Assembly (NCBI GenBank): GCA_029204225.1
Contig: CM055098.1
Location: 21,615,097-21,679,096, forward strand
DNA: 64,000 nucleotides
Reading direction: 5' to 3'
Source of the DNA: Diphasiastrum complanatum
Lineage: Eukaryota > Streptophyta > Lycopodiopsida > Lycopodiales > Lycopodiaceae
A program made the translations under genes and the position numbers. The stretch's first letter is position 1. Each line of letters starts with the position of its first letter. This document shows positions 45,592 to 57,737 of the stretch, in pieces. The notes below the pieces were generated by a model. It did not search any database. It had not been told where the DNA came from and saw only the letters and a program-made list of their open reading frames with translations.

Positions 45592-47199
45592 TTAGGGGTT
45601 TGATACCAACATGAAGTAGAGTAGATGAAGTTGAGTATCAAACCCAATCAAACTAGCCCATTTGAGTTCAAACCAAACCTCAATGAGCTCACCAATGAGA
45701 TCTTCCTTGCCTTGAAGAAATTGCCACTTGAGTTGTTCCATGTAGTCTTCTTCATCCAACCTTTTGCCATCTTGATCATGCATGAACACTCCACCACAAT
45801 CATAGCATCCTTTGAGTTGATGAAGAGATTTAAGATCCATGCCTTGGATCTTCTCAAGAGTCACTCTTCTTTTGCCCTTTCCTTCACAAGACTCCCTCTT
45901 AATGATCACACCACAAAAGTTAGCAATCTCCCGCTTGATAGTTGCATCATAAGAAATGGAAGAATCTCGAACATTAGAAGCCATGAAAAGAACACATAGT
46001 ACCTTCAACATAATAATGATTGAAGTACTTTTTCTTGTCAAACCTGGACTTCTAATCAATGATATAGGTAATGATAATGAACCCTCACTATCATTCACAA
46101 AAGCATCATTCAAGGTACATCCTACTTTGAACACTTCACATTCATCTCTCTCTTTTGACTTGAGATCTTCCTCACCAAGTCTCATGATAGAACCTTTTGA
46201 TCTACTTTCTTTATGAATACATGTGACACCACTTGTTGCACAAATGACTTTCTTGGACGTATCACATAAAGATGCAAAAGAAACTTTTTCTTCAAACATG
46301 CTCAAAGCACCATCTTTTTCCAAATGAGTAAAAAAGTCATTAGCAACAACCATTTTCAAAGACAAGTTTTCATCACCTTTATTGATGAAGTTAGCTTTCT
46401 TTTTACATTTTCCATTTTCGCACTTGTCATGTAGTTCCATTAAAGAGCCACCAAGACTTGAAAATCTATGAGTAGAAGAGTTCAAACATGATACTAATTT
46501 AGCACCACATGACTCCATTTGACTAGTAGGTAGCACTAGTCCATCTTCAAGATCGAATGGATCCAAAACATTGATTATAGATTCACCAAATGTTGTCAAG
46601 TTAGCACAATAATAACTATCTCCAAGAAGCTCATTAGATCTCAACCTAGATCTAGCATAAGGAATCTCTTTAGACTTTGCATAAGAGCTACCAGTCTTAT
46701 TGATGCTAGGAATTGACTTTTGAAAGTTGAGAGAACCACCAACATCAGTACAAAAGTTGCTTTGCTTGCTACCTTCATTAGTTTGCTTCTTATGACATTC
46801 ATTTGCAAAATGACCTTTTATCCCACAATAAAAGCACTTGAACTTTGACTTATCTTTCTTTCTAAAAGAAGTAGAAGAGGAGGAGGAAGAGTGATCATCA
46901 TGATCCAAGTTATCACCTTTGAACCATTTCCCTTTACCTTTTCCTTTGACTTTTTCTTTTGTGAAGAAAGCCTCTTCACCTCCACCTTGCAAGGATGCAC
47001 CATCAAGCTTTGATTGCAACCTATGTTCTTCAGCCAATAAAATTTCTTGCAAGTCAACCACACTTGGCAAGACTCTTTGAATGACAAAATTTTGCACAAG
47101 GTTAGCATGTTCATCTAGCAAACCATTCAACATAACCATTGGAAGCCATGAATATAATGATTCTTCAACTTTTAGGCTCTGTCCTAATGCACGTAGCAC
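45592..47199 (-). CDS. truncated copia Gag with long unrecognised C-terminal extension
   Basis: An open minus-strand frame of 535 codons. From about residue 20 it matches the second half of the family Gag (MLNGLLDEHANLVQNF, VVDLQEILLAEEHRLQ), then a Lys-rich stretch and an intact zinc knuckle CFYCGIKGHFANEC (about residue 125). Instead of protease, about 385 further residues follow, rich in Ser, Lys and Glu, with FDLEDGLVLPTSQMES, CENGKCKKKANF and CYDCGGVFMHDQDG. I recognise no domain there. The N-terminal half of Gag is missing, so the ATG at 47199 is probably not the original start. The long open frame suggests a gag-only non-autonomous element, unlike the broken copies nearby. Confidence 0.65.
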   Translation of the reverse strand: MLRALGQSLKVEESLYSWLPMVMLNGLLDEHANLVQNFVIQRVLPSVVDLQEILLAEEHRLQSKLDGASLQGGGEEAFFTKEKVKGKGKGKWFKGDNLDHDDHSSSSSSTSFRKKDKSKFKCFYCGIKGHFANECHKKQTNEGSKQSNFCTDVGGSLNFQKSIPSINKTGSSYAKSKEIPYARSRLRSNELLGDSYYCANLTTFGESIINVLDPFDLEDGLVLPTSQMESCGAKLVSCLNSSTHRFSSLGGSLMELHDKCENGKCKKKANFINKGDENLSLKMVVANDFFTHLEKDGALSMFEEKVSFASLCDTSKKVICATSGVTCIHKESRSKGSIMRLGEEDLKSKERDECEVFKVGCTLNDAFVNDSEGSLSLPISLIRSPGLTRKSTSIIIMLKVLCVLFMASNVRDSSISYDATIKREIANFCGVIIKRESCEGKGKRRVTLEKIQGMDLKSLHQLKGCYDCGGVFMHDQDGKRLDEEDYMEQLKWQFLQGKEDLIGELIEVWFELKWASLIGFDTQLHLLYFMLVSNP

Positions 47200-48120
47200 T
47201 CACTTTTCTCTCAACAAATGATCGATAAGAAGATTTTAGAAGATCTAGGACCCTAAAATACTTCTATCTTGAACCTGGCTGGTTTCCAAGCATATAAAGG
47301 AAGATTGAAACACATGCAGTACTTTGCACACACTAAGAATGGATTACAAACTCAAACCAACCTGAACACACTCTTGCTTAAGCTCTCAAACTTTCCAGCA
47401 AGTGACCAAATCAAGTTATGGTGTGAAGAGTTACTTGCATTCTTAGAAAATACAAAAAAAGACTAGGCTACCAAGAATACCTAGAATTGAACAAACTTGA
47501 TCAACATATGATCAACACACTAAGATATTGATTCAACCTGTAAAACCACATGTAAACCACACTTCTAAAAGTTTATAAACTCCAACAAATGATAAATACA
47601 AGCTTTAGAGGTGAATGAAAGAGCACACTTAGTGAATCACAAGACTAGCTTCACTAGCTTGTCAAACCTTGGTGTTTAGATGTAGATCTAAGATCACTTC
47701 ACATGAGAATGTTCTTCAACCTGTTAAGAACCTGAAAACAGATTTGCATAACGGTTAAAACCTTCCAGCAAATGCTCCAATCAAATTACATAAGGAGAGT
47801 TACTTAAATGCTCAACAAAGTACACCAAAATTTATGCAAAAGATTGTTGACAATCTTTTCACTCAAAAGGGGATCTTTCATCCAAGTGAGAGCTTTGCTC
47901 AGCCTTTTGAAGAATTACAAAATCACTCAAAGAGTATTTGTCATCCACTTAAGGAGAATGTTCATCCACTTAAGGAGAGTGTTCATCCTCAAAGGAGAGT
48001 GTTCATCCATAGAAGTGGAGATTGTCAACAATAGATTGAACAGAACATTGTTAGTATTGAATATGCACTTGTTTTGAAGCTATTTTTGTCTAGTTTTTGA
48101 TGCAATCAGTTTCATTCCAT
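47200..48120. other. spacer between gag copies
   Basis: No gene is seen. It includes a 186-bp segment (47845-48030) with 11-bp inverted ends and short internal repeats. Confidence 0.5.
47845..48030. repeat. 186-bp segment with TG...CA inverted ends
   Basis: Ends are TGTTGACAATC and GATTGTCAACA, perfect inverted repeats of 11 bp. Inside are three to four tandem units of GTTCATCCACTTAAGGAGA type (about 47943-48010). It looks like a small solo LTR or TRIM, but the 5-bp flanks (AAGAT and ATAGA) do not match. Confidence 0.4.
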
Positions 48121-49059
48121 TTAATTGAGCCAATCAGAAGCTATTAGACTTGAAGAACACATCAAAAGAGAATCACCACCACCTAGATCCTCATCATTAG
48201 TAGTAAAGTTGATTTGCTTGCTACCTTCATCTCTTTGCTTCTTCAAACATTCATTTGCAAAATGCCCTTTGATTCCACAATAAAAGCATTTCAACTTAGA
48301 CTTATCTTTCTTTTTGCCAAAAGAAGAAGTCTCACCTTGATCTTGCCCTTTAGACCACTTGCCTTTGCCTTTGCCCTTGAACTTGCCTTTGATGAACATA
48401 GCATCCTCTTCATAATGACATGGTGATGTAGATCCACCTCCTCTTGATTGAAGCCTATACTCCTCATTCACCAAGATCTCTTGCAAATCCACAATACTTG
48501 GCAAAGTCTTTTGAATAGCAAAACTTTGAACAAGATTAGCATGATCATCCAACAAGCCATTAAGTATAACTTGAACAAGCTCTACCTCCTTAATGCTTTC
48601 ATCAATACATGCTAACTCATCATTGAATGCTTTAATCCTCAAAACAAAAGCATGAGTACTCTCTTCCTTCTTTTGCAAACTTTGAAAGATTTGCCTCCTA
48701 AGAGTAAGCACTCTTGATGTAGACTTGGATTCATAAAGCTTCTTCAAAGCTTCCCAAGCCTCCAAAGATGATGTGCACTTACCAACTTCCTTGAGAAGTT
48801 CATTGGTAACATTCATCTTAATCATGTGTAGAGCTTTCTTTGCTCTCTTGTCATACCTCACTTGATCTTGAGGTGCTTGAGGTCTCTCCTCCACACCTGT
48901 AACAATCTCCATCAACTCATTCATCTCCAATAAGGACTCCATCCTCACCTTCCAAATAGTTGATTGAGGTAAGCCTATCATTGCTCTCCAACATAAATCC
49001 ACCACTTGTAGCCATGTTGAAGTGACCTGATCTTCTTCTTTCAGCCTGTTCCAATGCAC
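48121..49059 (-). pseudogene. copia Gag, second copy, truncated before protease
   Basis: The minus-strand frame is homologous to the Gag at 12026-13030 (IWKVRMESLLEMN, NELLKEVGKCTSSLEAWEAL, VLTLRRQIFQSLQKKEES) with an intact zinc knuckle CFYCGIKGHFANEC. The normal start (MATSGGFM-like near 49014) lies in another frame because of a small frameshift near 48970. Similarity stops just before the protease motif, at about 48125. The leader, primer-binding site and LTR follow upstream (49060-50268), so this is the 5' end of an element whose pol and 3' LTR are lost. Confidence 0.8.
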
Positions 49060-49603
49060 AAAGCACTCTCTTGAATGTCAACAAATGAACTCAAGAAGAA
49101 ATCACAAAGATATGGAACCTCTCAAATCTCTTCTAGCACTTCTAACTAGAAAATCAACACATAGAATAGTGAAATCTTGATCAACCTATGATCTATCCTC
49201 AAACTAATGATTCTTGCCACTTCCTAAGATTGAAACACACTCAAATAAAGTTCAGTAACCTCACAAACTAGAGATCCAATCAAAATTAGGGTTTTGACAA
49301 AATCACAAAAAATTGAATATCTCAAATTCTACATGCAATTTTTAGAGACTTGATATATCTTCTTGTAGACTCCAATGAGACCTTCCTAATGCACTAAATA
49401 TCATCTAAATCCAGTAAACCAAGTGTGAAATCGGAATTGATCAAGTATATAACCCTATATTGAGTTTTGACCTACAAAAGATCAATTCTACACATGCAAA
49501 AATGCTGATTTGAGTAGAAATCAATCTAGCATGCTCTAGCATTGGTAACTTCTCCAAATATTTGATAAATGTGGCTGATACTTTCATAACCTAAAATACA
49601 AGA

Positions 49604-49615
49604 GCTCTGATACCA
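49604..49615 (-). other. primer-binding site (tRNA-Met initiator type)
   Basis: The minus strand reads TGGTATCAGAGC and touches the LTR at 49616. Confidence 0.85.
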
Positions 49616-50268
49616 TGTGAAGGATTTCAGATCATTCAAGGTCCAATCCATGTCCCAAATCTTTGGTTACAATAAGGAGCAAACCAACAATCCTGCCAAT
49701 ATACAAAAATCAGCATCTACATACAAAATGAGATGCAAACTCTAAGAGATATTGATCAAACATGAGCCAAAACATAGAATATGCTTGTTGTCCGTACAAT
49801 TACAGTACCCTACTATATTTCACACGTGTGGAACCGAAAATACAATAAATGATCATTCTACGCATAGAATTGCAAGATAACATCAAGATAGTGCACCAAT
49901 GAGTAGTAGAACCCAAAGAGAACCATGTATAATGATGAAATGAGAGATAGAAGAGAGAAGATGTGTCTCTCCACGAGTTACATCCTTTTATAGAGTTTCC
50001 AAACCCTATTTGGCCACTTGGCTTTCCCTCCAAAATGTAAACCCTACTATTTTTGGGTCTAGATTCAATGTACCCAAAGTTCAAATTTGAATCTCTCTCA
50101 AACTCAACTACCAACTTTCCCACACTTTCCAAAAGTGTTTATTGAATGTATTTTAAACTAATATAACCTCAAAAAGTCTATCTCTAAGTCTAAAATGAGT
50201 TTTGGCCTCTTATTGACAATTTACCAAAATGTGACTAAACTAGACTAAACTAGTTGAAATCTCTCACA
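49616..50268 (-). repeat. 5' LTR of copia copy 2
   Basis: 653 bp, TGTGAAGGATT...ATCTCTCACA, related to the 13552-14201 LTR. It is inserted within the gag of a third copy, which resumes at 50269. Confidence 0.8.
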
Positions 50269-50889
50269 GGTCTCTCCTCCAAACTTACAACAATATCCAA
50301 AACATCATTCATCTCAAGAAGTGATTCCATCCTCACTTTCCACAATGAATAGTTGCTTGAGGTAAGCCTATCATTGGCTTCCAACAAGACTCTACTTGAT
50401 GTTGCCATGTAGTAATGACCCGATCTTCTGTTTCAACCCATTTCAATGCACAAAGCACTCCTTTGAACAAAAACAAATGTTTTCAAAAGAAATCACAAAG
50501 ATTTAAAACTACTCAATTCTCTTCTAGCACTTATACCAAGCAAATCAACACATTGAATCATGAAATCTTGATCAACCTATGATATATCCTCAATCTAATG
50601 ACTCTTGCTACTTCCTAAGATTGAATGCAAATGCTGAAAATTTGATATGCATATTAGCCACCACTTAGGCTAATTCAATGATCCAAAAATTGGCTAAGTC
50701 CAACATGTAAAAAAATCGATCAAGTTTATAAACCTATATATTGATCTACAAAAGAACCAATCTACAAATGCAAGAAACTCGATTTTCGTGTAGAATCCAA
50801 TCTAGCATGCTCCAGCCTTGATATCTTCTCCAAATCATTGATAGATGTGATTGCCTCCTTCATAGCCTGAAACTCAAGCTCTGATACCA
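50269..50889 (-). pseudogene. copia copy 3: start of gag, leader and primer-binding site
   Basis: Bases 50269-50410 (minus) encode the first 45 or so Gag codons (LWKVRMESLLEMNDVLDIVV), cut by the LTR of copy 2. The leader follows, and a primer-binding site (TGGTATCAGAGC, 50889-50878) touches the next LTR. Confidence 0.75.
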
Positions 50890-51541
50890 TGCAAAAAATT
50901 TGGGATCAATTCAAATCCATATCTATTAAAGATCTTCGGTTACAAAACAAGCTACTCCACCAATCTTGCCAATGTAGAAAAATCAGCATCTACACACAAA
51001 ATAGAATGCAAGCTCTAATAGAACTTGATCAAACATGAATCAAAACATAAAGTACTATTGCAAGATATCACAAGTATAGTGCACCAATGGATAGTAGAAC
51101 CCAACAGAACCATGTATAAGCATGAAATGAGATATAGAAGAGAGAAGATTTGCAAGATATCACAAGTATAGTGCAGCAATGGATAGTAGAACCCAAGAGA
51201 ACCATGTATAAGCATGAAATGAGATAGAGAAGAGAGAAAATCTGCTTCTCCATGAGTACATCCTTTTATAGTAGGTCCAAATCCTATTTGGCCACTTGGC
51301 TTTCCCTCCAAAATGTAAACCCTACTATTTTTAGGAATAGATTCAATGTATTCAACATCTGAATTTGAATCTACTCAAACTCGACTTCTAACTTTTTCAC
51401 ACTTTCAAAAAGTATTTATTCAAATGAAATTTAGACTAATTAACTTTGAAAAGTCAAACTCTAAGTCTAATATAAAACTGGCCTCAATTTGTCAAATACA
51501 GAAATGTAGCAAATATGATTAAACTAGTTGAATCTTTCACA
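50890..51541 (-). repeat. 5' LTR of copia copy 3, with internal duplication
   Basis: 652 bp ending AATCTTTCACA. It contains two adjacent copies of an approximately 90-bp block starting GCAAGATATCACAAGTATAG (51060 and 51150), absent as a duplication from the other LTRs. Confidence 0.8.
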
Positions 51542-52273
51542 CCTACTTGATAGCAAAACCCCTCATGAAGTCTGGACAACCTCCAAGCCTTTATTAAAGC
51601 ATTTGAGAGTATTTGGATGCACTGCCTATTTTCATGTCCCAAAGGACAAAAAAAAGAAACTTGATGAGCAAAGCTGGAACTCAAGAGTAGCCTACATAGC
51701 CAACACAAAGTGAGATTTTGTAGCCATAAGCTCAAACCAGAAGATCAACCAACATACGAGTTCAATCTATATGATACACTAATGAGTTTGCTCACTATTC
51801 TACCAACCACAAAGGAAGTTGTGTCACATGCCGACTCAGATCTATGGAAAGAAGCTATGGACAAGACATACAACTCACTGTTGAGAAACAATACATGGAC
51901 TATCACTAAGTTGCCAGCAGGTAGAAAGATAATCGACTACAAATGGATCTTCTAGATCAAATACAAGGCAATTGGTAGCATCGATAGAAGGAAAACTCGA
52001 CTTGTGACAAGGTGGTTCTCACAAACTCCCAATGTTGACTATTTCAAAACCTTTAGCTGGGTGGTCAAGCATACTTCCATTCGACTACTATTGTCATATG
52101 TTGCTACAGCCAATCTTGAGACACACCAGATGGATGTACAAACAACATTCCTCATTGGAGTCATCAAAGAGGACATCTATATGATCCATGGCCAGCTAGC
52201 AATCAAATGGCCAATGAGTTTTAAGACAATCTTTATCAATGAATTTACGGTTGCCCTCATACGACAATACTGA
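51542..52273 (+). pseudogene. copia integrase C-terminus and reverse transcriptase fragment
   Basis: + strand frames encode TPHEVWTTSKPLLKHLRVFG and CTAYFHVPKDKKKK (end of integrase), then SDLWKEAMDKTYNSLLRNNT, ITKLPAGRKIIDYKWIF, a stop, KTRLVTRWFSQTP and QMDVQTTFLIGVIKEDIYM (RT). It has opposite orientation to the copia LTRs on its left and belongs to a different copia lineage. Stops and missing blocks show it is dead. Confidence 0.85.
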
Positions 52274-52417
52274 GGCTAAAGAGGCGTCTGACCAAAGTTA
52301 CAATCACAAGCACATCCGACAAGGTCACAACTAGAAAACTCTGTGTTTATCCACATAGAGTATCTGCGCGAGACCCAACACTTAGTCGATTTTCTGAGAT
52401 TTTGTTTGTGTGGAACA

Positions 52418-52722
52418 TCCACGCGTGGATTATCCACACCAAAAAAATTTTGAACACGCCTCCGGCTAGTCTACCGGTGTTTTTCTGACACAACGCCGAA
52501 AAATTTATGCGCATGGATTATTCACGCGTGGATAATCCACGCAAAATTGAATTTTGAAATTCCAACAACTGTTTGGGAGGGAAGGTTGGCAGCGCCGAAA
52601 AGCAGTTTTAGCGTGGATAATCCACGCGTGGATTATCCATGCAATTTCAGTTTGTTCACCGAACGAGACCGGAAGTTAAAGATATTCACGCGTGGATATC
52701 TTCTGCGTGGATTATCCACGTT
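52418..52722. repeat. left subterminal palindrome array
   Basis: Repeated GCGTGGAT(A/T)ATCCACGC palindromes, often fused as ...CCACGCGTGGAT..., near 52418, 52510, 52610 and 52690. In En/Spm, arrays of this kind are bound by TnpA and guide transposition and transcription. Confidence 0.9.
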
Positions 52723-52739
52723 TTTTTTTTTTGCATGTT

Positions 52740-54088
52740 GATAATGACATGAAATTAGTTAAATAAATAAATTTCTAAAGTGAATTATTTTATGATTAGG
52801 CTATATATATTTATATTCTTTCTAAAGTGAATTATATTATAATGAGATTTTTATTTATTTTTTTGCATGTTAATAATGAAATGGAATTAGTTAAATAAAT
52901 ATTTTTTTAAAGTGAATTATATCATGGTGTCTCTAGATGATTGGGATTTTTGATGAGGGCGGCCACCTACTTTTATAAGACAATTGACTCGAGCTACCAA
53001 GAGGGTAATTATGCATGATCTAAGGCTTTGAGAGCCAAGGGTTTAGGGTCTACCCTAATGGCACTCTACCTAATCTCATATCTGAGATCATTTGATATGG
53101 ATGGAGAGCTCATTTTGTACATACTTCAAGAGATTATCAAGAGATGGTGATTTTGGCAAGTTTTCTCTTTAATGAGGAATTGATGAATGATGAATGTGAT
53201 ATTTTTTTTGTCTAATGAATAGATCTGAATTTGAACAAAGTATTATACTTTCCACATGTGTGATAGGATGTGAAGATCAATTATTTCTAGTTTTATTGTG
53301 GTGTTCAAAAGCCTTTGCCAATTAGATGCAAAACAGGTTGAATTGTGTGCTAGTTTTCTATCTATTAGATATAAGTGAAACCTTTGATGCTTTTTCAAGG
53401 TTTTAGTATCCAAATGAGGTTCATAACCTTTGATTTTAACATGGTATCAAAGCCCAAATGCAACCACCAAGGCTCAAATACAAGGAAGAGAGAAGCAATT
53501 ACAAGTTGATGATTGTTTAATTTTTATTGCCCTTATTACTACCTTAAGTTTGATGATGTTCCTTCAAGTGTGAATGAAACTGTAGCAACAAAAGAGTGAT
53601 TTGATGTAATGAAAAGTGAGGTGAGTACATGATGCATTGTTTGAGATACTTGTAAAATTATTGATCCTCCATCAAAGATACAAAATGTTACTGTTTGCAA
53701 ATGGGTCTTTAAGATCAAGCTTAATCAAGATGGTAGTGTGAACAATTATAAAACAAGACTAGTTACCAATGGATATGCTCAATTCAAGGGGATTGACTAT
53801 GATGAAACACTTGATTTTGTCATAGTTTGTGGTGGTGATTTCATTAACTCACATGCTTTTAGTGATTTACTGCCTTTGCAGCATTTGTTAAAAAATGAGA
53901 ATTTTCTTGGAACATGAGGCCGTACATCTATCTTCATCGACATTATCTCCAAAAAAATGGGATTGAAGTCAAACTATGTCTATTCTTTTCACTTACTTGA
54001 CCATAAATGAGACTTTATTTTGGCTAAATAACAATCATTTGAAAGCATTGCAAGAATCGATTTCATTCAGAATTGCAATAATCAATTT
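52740..54088. other. left interior of the CACTA element
   Basis: AT-rich sequence between the left array and the TNP2 stop codon. At 53690-53840 (+) it encodes a short copia RT remnant (CKWVFKIKLNQDGS, LVTNGYAQFKGIDYDET), evidence of an old nested insertion. Otherwise no gene is seen. Confidence 0.6.
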
Positions 54089-56906
54089 TCATTCAGAATT
54101 AGAAGAATCAATTTCATCAGCGACAACATCTTGCAATTCATCTCCTCTTAGATGATTTTCATCATCACTCTCACTTTCAAAAATTATTTCATCATCCTGA
54201 CTATTAGAATTTCTATTCTCAACATCTATGGAAGTGGGTGTTTCAAGTATGGTTTGACGATTTATTACATCTCTAGGTAGCTCAATCTCATAGTTAAAAT
54301 AAGGTTTTCCATTGCATTCTCAACATTTGCACCCTCAAATACTCGTCGTGAACGTGGTTCAACTTGAGCTACAAACCACCATATCTTGTTTAGTCGATCT
54401 GGTTGAAAAAACACTTGCAAAAATCACTATTTTAGAACATATCGAAAACTCAAATACTGAAGTCACTTGCAATAAAATGAAAAACATTATAGCATAGCAT
54501 GTGCACCTGCTCACAGTGAAGAGGCAACACCAATGTGTCAAAGGACTCCATGCTCAATGTTTTTGATGAATCAATCGCAAAAAATCCACTTGGATCCGAT
54601 TTTACAATTGTATTTGGCCCTCTACAAACTACCTTGAACCATTTCACATCAAATGAAAAACAGTGCCCACTTTCACCAAATGACACATCATAAATATTTT
54701 GTATAGTTTCTACGTATTCTATATCTCCTGAGATAGGATTCTGATCTTGTGCACTACTTTGACTTTCTTGTTGGAAAGATGCTATCACACCACAATCGTG
54801 TGTGCGTCTCTTGTTATCAATCCTTTCAACATGAAAGTGAAAACCAAAAGCCCATATAGCATTATACATTTTGCACTGCCACATGGCAAACATAAATCTC
54901 ATAAAGAATCATTTTGAATGAACATGGTGTTTCAAAATGATTAAACAAATATTGTTATAAACAAGAATGTTATAATAATAAAGTATCTAAAGAATAATAC
55001 CTTCCATTCGCATCCTCTTGCAAAGTCCCATTTTGCGTTTGATATTTTTTGTCCCTCTTTTGTTGCATTTTGTAGTGTGTCATGCATCCACTCTATAGTG
55101 CATTGCTTGGACAATGGCTCAAGATCATGTGAACTTGAGGCCATGTGTCTACCTCTATTCTGTTGTTGGCGCTTTCTAGACAAGGCCCTCTTTTTTCTTC
55201 TTCTTCATATAGGTCTAACCATTTATCCATAACTCCACAACTATAAAGCATGAATGTAAAAAAAATTTCTCGTTGGAAGGGTGCCAACCTCTTCTATGAG
55301 TGTCTCTGAATGGATGGCCTTCATGCAAGTATTTACGATGATTTTCATAAACCACTTTTTTGAGACTAAAAGAGTATCTTTCCACAAGACTTGGCCCGCA
55401 CAAAAAACAAGCATTTTTTTCAGCCGTTTGAAAGCCTGCTCAACAAATGGGTACTATCAATCACTATTAAAAAAAGTATATGTCAAAGAATAATTCTAGC
55501 TATTGTAGTATATCATGTAAATGTCAAGAATTACTAGTTGTATTTAATTGTAAACAAACTCCTATGTACACAAGATAGACATTGTTTGAATGATTACCTG
55601 AGCATTCATCTAATCCTGGATAGTCATGCATTGTTCACATTACAATGGCATGTAGTGTAAACTCCCTCTCATGTAAGGGGCGCGAAATGTCATATGCTTT
55701 TATCCCCTTCCACAAATCTTCCAACTCGTCAATAAGCGGCTCAAGATACACATCCATGTTCTTAATCTTGCGTTGGCTAGGAATTAAAAGTGCCAAATAA
55801 TGTGTCTCTTTTTTGTACTCAACCAAGGAGAAATATTATAATTTACCAAGCAAACAGGCCAAATGGACCACGGAGTTGCTCGTACACACCATCTATTGCA
55901 AGGCCAAATCTCACATTTCTTGACTCATTGGCAAAGCTTGGATACTCTTTGTTGATGTGTTTCCATGCAGGTGAATCTGAAGGTACCCTCATCATCCCAT
56001 CCGTAGAGGCATGGTCTGCATGCCAGTCCATAAGTTGTGCAAGAGATTTACAACGAAATAAACGTTGCAATCGTGGAATTACTAGAAAATGTCGTAAAAC
56101 TTTGCACGGAATGGTTGCCCCTTGCAAATCATCTCTATATCGAGGAGTATCACAAAGAGGACATTTCGTGATGATTCGTACCTTCTTTGACATAAAATAC
56201 AATCTTTTGGACATGCATGATATTGCTTGTAGTCCATCCTGACGTTAGTCAACATCTTTCGTGCCTCATCTCTTGTCTCAGGCATGACATTCCCTTCTGT
56301 GAGAATTTTGTTTTTCAATAGTCTGAACATGACAAAAGAAGTCATTGTAAAAAAAAAAATCACTCGATGTCCAAATTGTAAATTTTGTTTCAAAGAAAAA
56401 ATGACAAGTAGATGATAAAAAATTTACTCAAATAATGATGTGAGGCTTTGGTCTCTCCATCTACATTTGGCTTGAAGATTTAATGGAAGTAGAGAAGTCA
56501 CCAAACGAGATGTCTTTGCTCCAGGATACAATGCGGTCTTTGATTCTTCTCGCAATTTTCTTTCTTCTTTAGACAAAAGTGCCTCCTCATCTTGTTCATT
56601 GTGTCTAGTTGCAATATTGTTCTCGTACATATCATCCAACATGTCTCCCATGACTTCAAATTCATCATTCATTGGAAGCTCATTTTCATCTTTAGAACTT
56701 GTTTGCGAAGAAGTAGATCTAGATGAGCTAGATTCAGATGCATTAGTCTCTTAATTAATGCGCTCATCAATTTCCATCATCTCTTTTAAGCCTTGACGTA
56801 GACGACGAGGTAATTGCTTTATATGTAGACTGTTGTATTGCATTCGTCGTCTACGTCGACCATTATGAGGATTATTGTCTCCAACACTAAATGAGGATGA
56901 AGAATC
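54089..56906 (-). pseudogene. TNP2-like CACTA transposase, catalytic part, broken
   Basis: Exon 56906-56428 (RRRRR motif, TAA stop at 56753-56751, acidic stretch, ALYPGAKTSR) joins in phase to exon 56322-55598 (PETRDEARKML, HACPKDCILC, KCPLCDTPRYR, IPRLQRLFRC, DSPAWKHINKEYPSF, NVRFGLAIDG, SIWPVCLVNYNISPW, MDVYLEPLIDEL, TMHDYPGLDE). That exon joins in phase to 55435 onward (ACFLCGPSLVERY, HRKYLHEGHPFRD). Distal exons carry a DUF4216-like region (about 54880-54500, FDVKWFKVVCRGPNT) and an acidic tail ending at 54089. Frameshifts near 56180, 55880 and 55830 and the stop show decay. TNP2 cuts and joins element ends. Confidence 0.85.
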
Positions 56907-56937
56907 CTATATATCAAAATAACAAGAAGTAGGTTGA

Positions 56938-57018
56938 AACAATGCTTGATAAACATTTCCTCCCAATACTTGATAGATCTAAATGTTGCATATGAGTATA
57001 GATTACCTCTTAGTTTAA
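56938..57018 (-). pseudogene. duplicated 3' end of the SET exon
   Basis: Bases 56938-57018 repeat, with many changes, the exon end at 57243-57340: SYATFRSIKYWEEMFIKHCF here corresponds to VCATRSIRFGEELFIKYSFN there. It lies in the intron between the SET exon and TNP2 exon 56906 and has no usable frame beyond this piece. Confidence 0.7.
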
Positions 57019-57242
57019 AAAGTATGAACATACCAATGTATCTATTAGACAGATTTGTCTTTTCAACTTGTTAACATTCAATGAACTCAAAGACAAATAA
57101 TGCTCCTAACATTTAAACTAGGCAAATGACGAATAATGCTCCTAACATTTGACATATTTAATGACACAAACCAAATGCAATCAAGATGCATGGATTATAC
57201 ATCTCTACATATCAACAAAATTTAAATCTTCATTTGACTTAC

Positions 57243-57737
57243 TGTCTTTTGCAAACATTTGGGTAGAGGACGGTTGAAACTATACTTGATGAACAATTCC
57301 TCTCCAAACCTGATAGATCTAGTGGCACATACCATGACATAAGTGCCCTTTACATTCCTAGTAAAATATTCTTCTTTTCCATTGTTGCGTTCTTCAAAAT
57401 CACAATTCGTGAATAGAGGGTGGCCAATGGAACTATTTATATATGCAATAATGTTTCCATGCACATCTGGATGTCCATCAATGTATGTACGATTTGCCCT
57501 TGAGATGTTGCCTCCTTGCATGCGGTGCTCCTCTGAAGAACAAGCATTTGAATTCAAGCCATATACTTGCATCCTCCATTGGTGACGACACAAAGCATGC
57601 CAATCACCCCAATTGTATTGAGGTCCTGCGTATGGCATCAATGTTACAACACTATTTAAAGGGACCTCAATACTACTCAATGCAAAAAGGCCCAAACCAG
57701 TCTCAAAAAAGTGTTCATTAGGCATGATCATGTACAT
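57243..57737 (-). CDS. SET-domain exon inside the CACTA transposase unit
   Basis: The open minus-strand frame ends at a strong GTAAGT donor (57242). It shows the SET-domain order: FFETGLGLFALSSIEVPLNS (GxG/LFA turn), VVTLMPYAGPQY, a central insert with WRMQVYGLN, then YIDGHPDVHGNIIAYINSS and YVMVCATRSIRFGEELFIKY. SET domains methylate protein lysines. The usual NHSC pseudoknot motif is NSSI here, so catalysis is doubtful. The reading frame joins in phase to the TNP2 exon at 56906. Upstream, exon 58242-57830 and a short frame near 57830-57740 may belong to the same protein, but a frameshift separates them. It may be a captured host SET gene segment or part of a chimeric transposase. Confidence 0.65.
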
